The translations under genes and the position numbers were made by a program. A model generated the notes under the pieces. The model made no database searches, was not told the DNA's origin, and worked only from the letters and a program-made list of their open reading frames with translations. DNA of 7,061 nt from Nitrospirota bacterium (GTDB taxonomy: Bacteria > Nitrospirota > Thermodesulfovibrionia > Thermodesulfovibrionales > JdFR-88). Below, in pieces: positions 4,645-7,061 of the stretch. Position 1 is the first letter of the stretch. Each line of letters opens with the position of its first letter. The stretch spans positions 1-7,061 of the forward strand of contig JAKAGP010000090.1 of NCBI GenBank assembly GCA_021825785.1. Direction: 5' to 3'.

Positions 4645-5094
4645 TCACGCCGTCTTCTCTGTTTCTTGCTGCTCGCAGAGATTCCAAAGGAGCGCCACCC
4701 TGGCCGCCCAGCCGCCTATGTATTCGGCCTTGGCGTGGTTTTCCCTCACAAGCTGCGAATAATGCAGTAGCCGCAGGAAGAGCAGCTTGCGCCAGTCCTT
4801 GCACGTCTTCAAGGTTTCCTCTACCCATCCCAGCCCCGGATTTACGGCGCTGTCAAACGCCGCCATATTCAAAGGAGCGGGAAGCGCGGGGCATCCCGCA
4901 GGTCCCCAGTACCGCTTAAAGTAAACGCCTTCGGCCTGTTCAAGCGTCAGATGTTCTATGTCAAGGTCCGGATTAAACCGCTTGGAAATGCCGTATTTTG
5001 TTGCGCCGCCCGGATCGTTGGGGTCGCACGTGTACCTTTCGCCGCCTTCGGCCTGAATCGTGAAGCCTATGATTTTCTGGAAGCTATCGTTCAT
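4645..5094 (-). CDS. Endolysin, GH108 family N-acetylmuramidase
   Basis: The 149-residue product starts FQKIIGFTIQAEGGERY and continues DPNDPGGATKYGISKR, the signature of glycoside hydrolase family 108, with Glu 16 of the EGG motif as the catalytic acid. It cuts the glycan backbone of peptidoglycan at the end of infection. The middle has FDSAVNPGLGWVEETL and the C-terminus RLLHYSQLV and YIGGWAARVALLWNL, which correspond to the family's peptidoglycan-binding region. That region looks shortened: the usual 'D-GxxGPxT' stretch between these parts is missing. There is no signal peptide or anchor, so release should need a holin. ATG 5094 overlaps the stop of the small gene upstream, with GGAGG twelve bases before it. 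A 494-bp gap separates it from the head genes. Confidence 0.85.
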   Translation of the reverse strand: MNDSFQKIIGFTIQAEGGERYTCDPNDPGGATKYGISKRFNPDLDIEHLTLEQAEGVYFKRYWGPAGCPALPAPLNMAAFDSAVNPGLGWVEETLKTCKDWRKLLFLRLLHYSQLVRENHAKAEYIGGWAARVALLWNLCEQQETEKTA

Positions 5095-5260
5095 ATTTCT
5101 TCAGGTCCTCCGGTTTCAATCCGTTCTCTTTACAATCGCGGCATGCGCGGTCCGTTGAAGACGGCAGGCAGCGTTCTCCCGGCGCCCATTTGCACGCCAG
5201 GTATTGCCGCAGGAACGGCTTGCGCCAGTTAAAAAAAGCCTCAGACACTTTCACACTCAC
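5084..5260 (-). CDS. Small four-cysteine protein coupled to the endolysin
   Basis: I choose GTG 5260 because AAGGGG lies nine bases upstream; a TTG at 5266 is too close to that site, and a further GTG follows at 5254. The 58-residue product has SEAFFNWRKPFLRQYLACKW and four cysteines in a C-x7-C-x8-C-x2-C arrangement, which could bind zinc, then a charged tail ending LKKYER. No membrane segment or signal is present. Its TAG overlaps the endolysin ATG by several bases, so it belongs to a lysis operon. The segment WRKPFLR resembles WRKLLFLR in the endolysin C-terminus, and the DNA there is also alike. I do not recognise the family. A lysis accessory role is suggested only by position. Confidence 0.6.
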   Translation of the reverse strand: MSVKVSEAFFNWRKPFLRQYLACKWAPGERCLPSSTDRACRDCKENGLKPEDLKKYER

Positions 5261-5288
5261 AATCAAAATCCCCTTTCAGGAGGGGGCG

Positions 5289-5316
5289 GCCGGGCGGGAA
5301 TGGGCGCCCGTCCGGC
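5289..5316. repeat. Ten-pair hairpin in the divergent intergenic region
   Basis: GCCGGGCGGG (5289-5298) and CCCGTCCGGC (5307-5316) pair over ten positions with one G-U or mismatch, around an eight-base loop. It lies in the untranslated region upstream of the leftward four-cysteine gene, about 30 bases before its start, and could influence its translation or act as a barrier between the two divergent units. No U-run follows on either strand. Confidence 0.4.
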
Positions 5317-5345
5317 TTGCCCGCATGGAAAAAGATGCGCCTAGT

Positions 5346-5387
5346 TTTCCATATTCAAATTCGCAACTCATACTGAATGGCTCAGTA
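5346..5387 (+). promoter_or_regulatory. Candidate rightward promoter with overlapping operator-like dyad
   Basis: TTTCCA (5346-5351) and CATACT (5369-5374) each match four of six sigma-70 consensus bases and are separated by 17 bases. Over the -10 and start lies a perfect dyad, TACTGA (5371-5376), ATGGC, TCAGTA (5382-5387). Transcription would begin near 5381, giving about 70 bases of leader before the holin gene. The dyad is where a repressor or a Mor/C-type activator could bind. The promoter is weak by sequence and is offered as a candidate only. Confidence 0.3.
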
Positions 5388-5449
5388 AGCATTTGCGCCG
5401 CCGATAGAGTTCAATAAGCACGTCAAAATCAATTTCCAGGAGGGCTTGA

Positions 5450-5755
5450 ATGCCGGAGGCGTCCTTATTGGGGCCGATAATTCAGTACGGCGGCATGATC
5501 GGCGCTGTGTTTGTCGGGTTTTACCTGATGTTCAAATCGTTCGAGAAGAAAAGCAAGGAATACGCCGATGCAATAGCCAGGCAAAGCAAGGAACACGCCG
5601 ACGAAATGTCCAAGCTGATGGCGCAGACGTTCAAGCTGAATGCCGATTGCCTGGATGTTATCTCCTACAACTCCACGGTAATGGCCCGCCTGGTAGAGCA
5701 GATCAACGCAAATAATTTTTGTCCCATAGTCAGAAAGGAGACCGGCAAAGAATGA
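5450..5755 (+). CDS. Holin-like single-TM protein with coiled coil
   Basis: ATG 5450 follows AGGAGG with six bases between. The 101-residue product has one membrane segment near residues 10-28 (IIQYGGMIGAVFVGFYLMF), then a basic stretch (KSFEKKSKEYADAIARQSKE) and a charged helix with heptad character up to about residue 85. This shape, a short N-terminal tail, one TM helix and a cytoplasmic coiled coil, is that of BhlA/UviB-like holins and of small membrane proteins in Mu-like lysis modules. Such a protein would permeabilise the inner membrane so that the signal-less endolysin can reach the wall. It stands opposite the endolysin and divergent from it, rather than in the same operon. The alternative is a spanin-like or structural membrane protein. 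Its stop overlaps the next start by ATGA. Confidence 0.6.
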   Translation: MPEASLLGPIIQYGGMIGAVFVGFYLMFKSFEKKSKEYADAIARQSKEHADEMSKLMAQTFKLNADCLDVISYNSTVMARLVEQINANNFCPIVRKETGKE

Positions 5756-6000
5756 ACCCGGAACGGGCGATGCAAAAGGGGCAGTTGGCAGATATAGAGA
5801 GGAAGATAGAGGATTTGGCCGTAAAGGCCCGCGCTGACATAATGCTTATCCGGATGGTAATCAATCCATACGAGCCCGATTTAACCAAGCTGAAAACGGA
5901 TGAGGCGCTCTCCGCCATGAAGAGCCTGGACCGTCACATAGAGGACATGCGCGCCCTGCGCAAAGTGGAAGCCGATCTGCGCGAGGCCCTCGGTGAGTAA
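5752..6000 (+). CDS. Small coiled-coil protein, Mu gp26-like
   Basis: ATG 5752 overlaps the preceding TGA, with AAAGGAG eleven bases upstream. The 82-residue product is nearly all helical and highly charged: MNPERAMQKGQLADIERKIE, a central MLIRMVINPYEPDLTKL break and a C-terminal helix ending ADLREALGE. Mu-like phages encode a small protein of this layout, with an N-P-(F/Y)-E-x-D-L-T-K hinge, just before their small terminase gene (gp26 position). The role is unknown in the literature as I know it. The identification rests on position and pattern. The stop overlaps the GTG start of the next gene. Confidence 0.6.
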   Translation: MNPERAMQKGQLADIERKIEDLAVKARADIMLIRMVINPYEPDLTKLKTDEALSAMKSLDRHIEDMRALRKVEADLREALGE

Positions 6001-6403
6001 GGAACATCTCTACTCCGAAGACGCCGAACGGCTATTCGTTATCGAGCAGAAAAGCCCCATGGAAATAGCCGGCGAGCTGAGCATCAGCGAAAAGACCATC
6101 CGCAACTGGAAGGCCAAAGGGGACTGGGACAAAAAGCGGGCCGATTACCTGCGCGGGCGCCAGGCGTTCCATGAGGAGCTGTATGAGTTCGCGCGGACGC
6201 TGATGAAAAAAGTGCGGGCGGACATGGAGGCTGGAAAGGATGTTTCCCCGGGCCGCATGTACGCGCTGGCAAAGATGATCCCGTACATCACGAAAGTCAA
6301 AGACTACGAGGACGCCGCGAAAAAAAGCGGCAGCGACGCCGAGATGAAAGAGGCGCTGGACCTGATCCTCGAAAGCGAATATGGCATCAAGCGCCCTCAA
6401 TAA
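5993..6403 (+). CDS. Probable small terminase subunit, HTH protein (DUF1804-like)
   Basis: GTG 5993 overlaps the TAA of the gp26-like gene, and GAGG lies six bases upstream. Residues about 8-45 form a helix-turn-helix: AERLFVIEQKSPMEIAGELS, then ISEKTIRNWKAKGDWDKKR. Such an N-terminal HTH followed by a helical region (ELYEFARTLMKKVRADM, then a segment with GRMYALAKMIPYI) is the layout of Mu-like DUF1804 proteins and of small terminase subunits, which bind phage DNA and hand it to the large subunit. The 136-residue length is a little short for the family. The overlap of 23 bases with the large terminase gene supports the role. No metal or nuclease motif is seen. Confidence 0.72.
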   Translation: MSKEHLYSEDAERLFVIEQKSPMEIAGELSISEKTIRNWKAKGDWDKKRADYLRGRQAFHEELYEFARTLMKKVRADMEAGKDVSPGRMYALAKMIPYITKVKDYEDAAKKSGSDAEMKEALDLILESEYGIKRPQ

Positions 6404-7061
6404 AATCCTGCTGCCGTACCAGCGGGCCTGGATAGAGGACGCTTCCAGCAAAAAGATATGGCTGGCCGCCCGGCAGGTAGGCAAGTCCTTCACGTTGGCC
6501 ATGGAGGCCGTGGTGGACGCGCTGCAGGCAAAGAGCGTCAACATCATCCTGTCCGCCTCGCAGCGGCAGAGCAAGGAAGTGATGCAGAAGGTCTATTCCC
6601 ACCTGCGCGTTATGCGGGCCATGACCGCTGACGAGATCGCCGCCAACGAGACGAAGGAAGAGGTGACCCTCCGCAACGGCTCACGCATAATCTGCCTGCC
6701 GGCCAGCCCGGACACCGTGCGCGGGTTTTCAGGCAACGTGTTCCTGGACGAGTTCGCCTTCCACAGGGACGCGCAGGAGATATGGCGCGCGATGTACCCC
6801 ACCACCACCAGGGGCTATAAAATCCGCATCTCCTCAACGCCCAACGGCAAGAGCAACCTTTTCTATCTGCTGTGGAGCCGGGGCGAGGCGGACGGATTTT
6901 CCCGCCATCGCACGGATATTTACGATGCAGTGGCTGCGGGGCTGCCGGTAAAGATCGAAGATCTCCGCGCCGGTATCCTGGATACGGATTCCTGGGCGCA
7001 GGAATATGAATGCCAGTTCATCGACGAGCTGACGGCATGGCTTACATATGAGATGATAGCC
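6381..7061 (+). CDS. Terminase large subunit, N-terminal ATPase part (gene runs off the edge)
   Basis: An open frame of 227 codons from ATG 6381 reaches the right edge without a stop. The product shows LLPYQRAW, the Walker A motif ARQVGKS (residues 30-36), the hydrophobic strand IILSASQRQSKEV, the Walker B motif VFLDEFAF (120-127, catalytic Glu 124) and the coupling motif SSTPNG (151-156). This is the packaging ATPase of Mu gp28-like terminases, which drives DNA into the procapsid; the C-terminal nuclease domain lies outside the window. QEYECQF near residue 210 is a conserved lead-in to that domain. The start lacks a good ribosome site and overlaps the small subunit by 23 bases, suggesting translational coupling. 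Portal and MuF genes would be expected beyond the edge. Confidence 0.9.
   Translation, partial: MASSALNKILLPYQRAWIEDASSKKIWLAARQVGKSFTLAMEAVVDALQAKSVNIILSASQRQSKEVMQKVYSHLRVMRAMTADEIAANETKEEVTLRNGSRIICLPASPDTVRGFSGNVFLDEFAFHRDAQEIWRAMYPTTTRGYKIRISSTPNGKSNLFYLLWSRGEADGFSRHRTDIYDAVAAGLPVKIEDLRAGILDTDSWAQEYECQFIDELTAWLTYEMIA

Larger units (their letters stand above)
5263..5444 (+). repeat. Imperfect direct repeat pair ending in ribosome-site sequence
   Basis: Two 22-base copies stand 160 bases apart, at 5263-5284 and 5423-5444. Both start TCAAAATC and end AGGAGGG, with seven variable bases between; 18 of 22 positions agree. The right copy supplies the holin gene's ribosome site. The left copy overlaps the start of the leftward four-cysteine gene, where its complement contributes that gene's ribosome site. 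It may be a duplication of a gene-start sequence or chance. Confidence 0.35.

Noticed and set aside
5276..5371. 31-codon minus-strand frame upstream of the four-cysteine gene
   Set aside because: No ribosome site precedes its ATG at 5371, and its C-terminal half simply reads the GC hairpin. No reason to think it is translated.

Overview
The window is part of a Mu-like (transposable-type) tailed phage or prophage, seen as head, DNA-packaging and lysis genes. The DNA is moderately GC-rich. Most genes are tightly packed, often with ATGA or GTGA-type overlaps, and many have strong AGGAGG-like ribosome binding sites. The host cannot be named. Exported proteins and a murein-degrading enzyme fit a Gram-negative host, and the short fragment at the left edge resembles a periplasmic BON-type protein of Betaproteobacteria. 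That fragment may have come from a different DNA molecule.

Leftward block (minus strand, read right to left): a small four-cysteine protein (5260-5084) and a GH108 endolysin (5094-4645); a 494-bp gene-free stretch rich in hairpins (4644-4151); a capsid maturation protease with scaffold (4150-2816) that carries an apparent in-frame internal start for a separate scaffold (3436); a decoration protein (2813-2433); the major capsid protein (2405-1458); an unexpected signal-peptide protein (1352-879); a gp35-like protein (864-694); an eight-cysteine mini-protein (697-527); and the gp36-like DUF1320 head-completion protein (530-96). The DUF1320 gene seems to run out of phage sequence near position 200-215. 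From there another minus-strand frame encodes the foreign fragment.

Rightward block (plus strand): a one-TM holin-like protein (5450-5755), a coiled-coil Mu gp26-like protein (5752-6000), a DUF1804-type HTH protein that is probably the small terminase (5993-6403), and the N-terminal two thirds or less of the large terminase (6381 to beyond the edge).

Together these genes build the procapsid (protease/scaffold, capsid, decoration, gp35, gp36), fill it (terminases) and release it (holin, endolysin). The arrangement is unusual. In Mu-type genomes lysis, terminase, portal and head genes run in one direction. Here head and endolysin genes diverge from holin and terminase genes, with a 183-bp control region between them (5267-5449). 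The points I find most worth checking are this inverted architecture, the nested protease/insert/scaffold gene, the Sec-signal protein inside the capsid cluster, the three-way-junction-like RNA leader before the protease, and the abrupt left-end junction. I see no defence, CRISPR, toxin-antitoxin or retroelement system.
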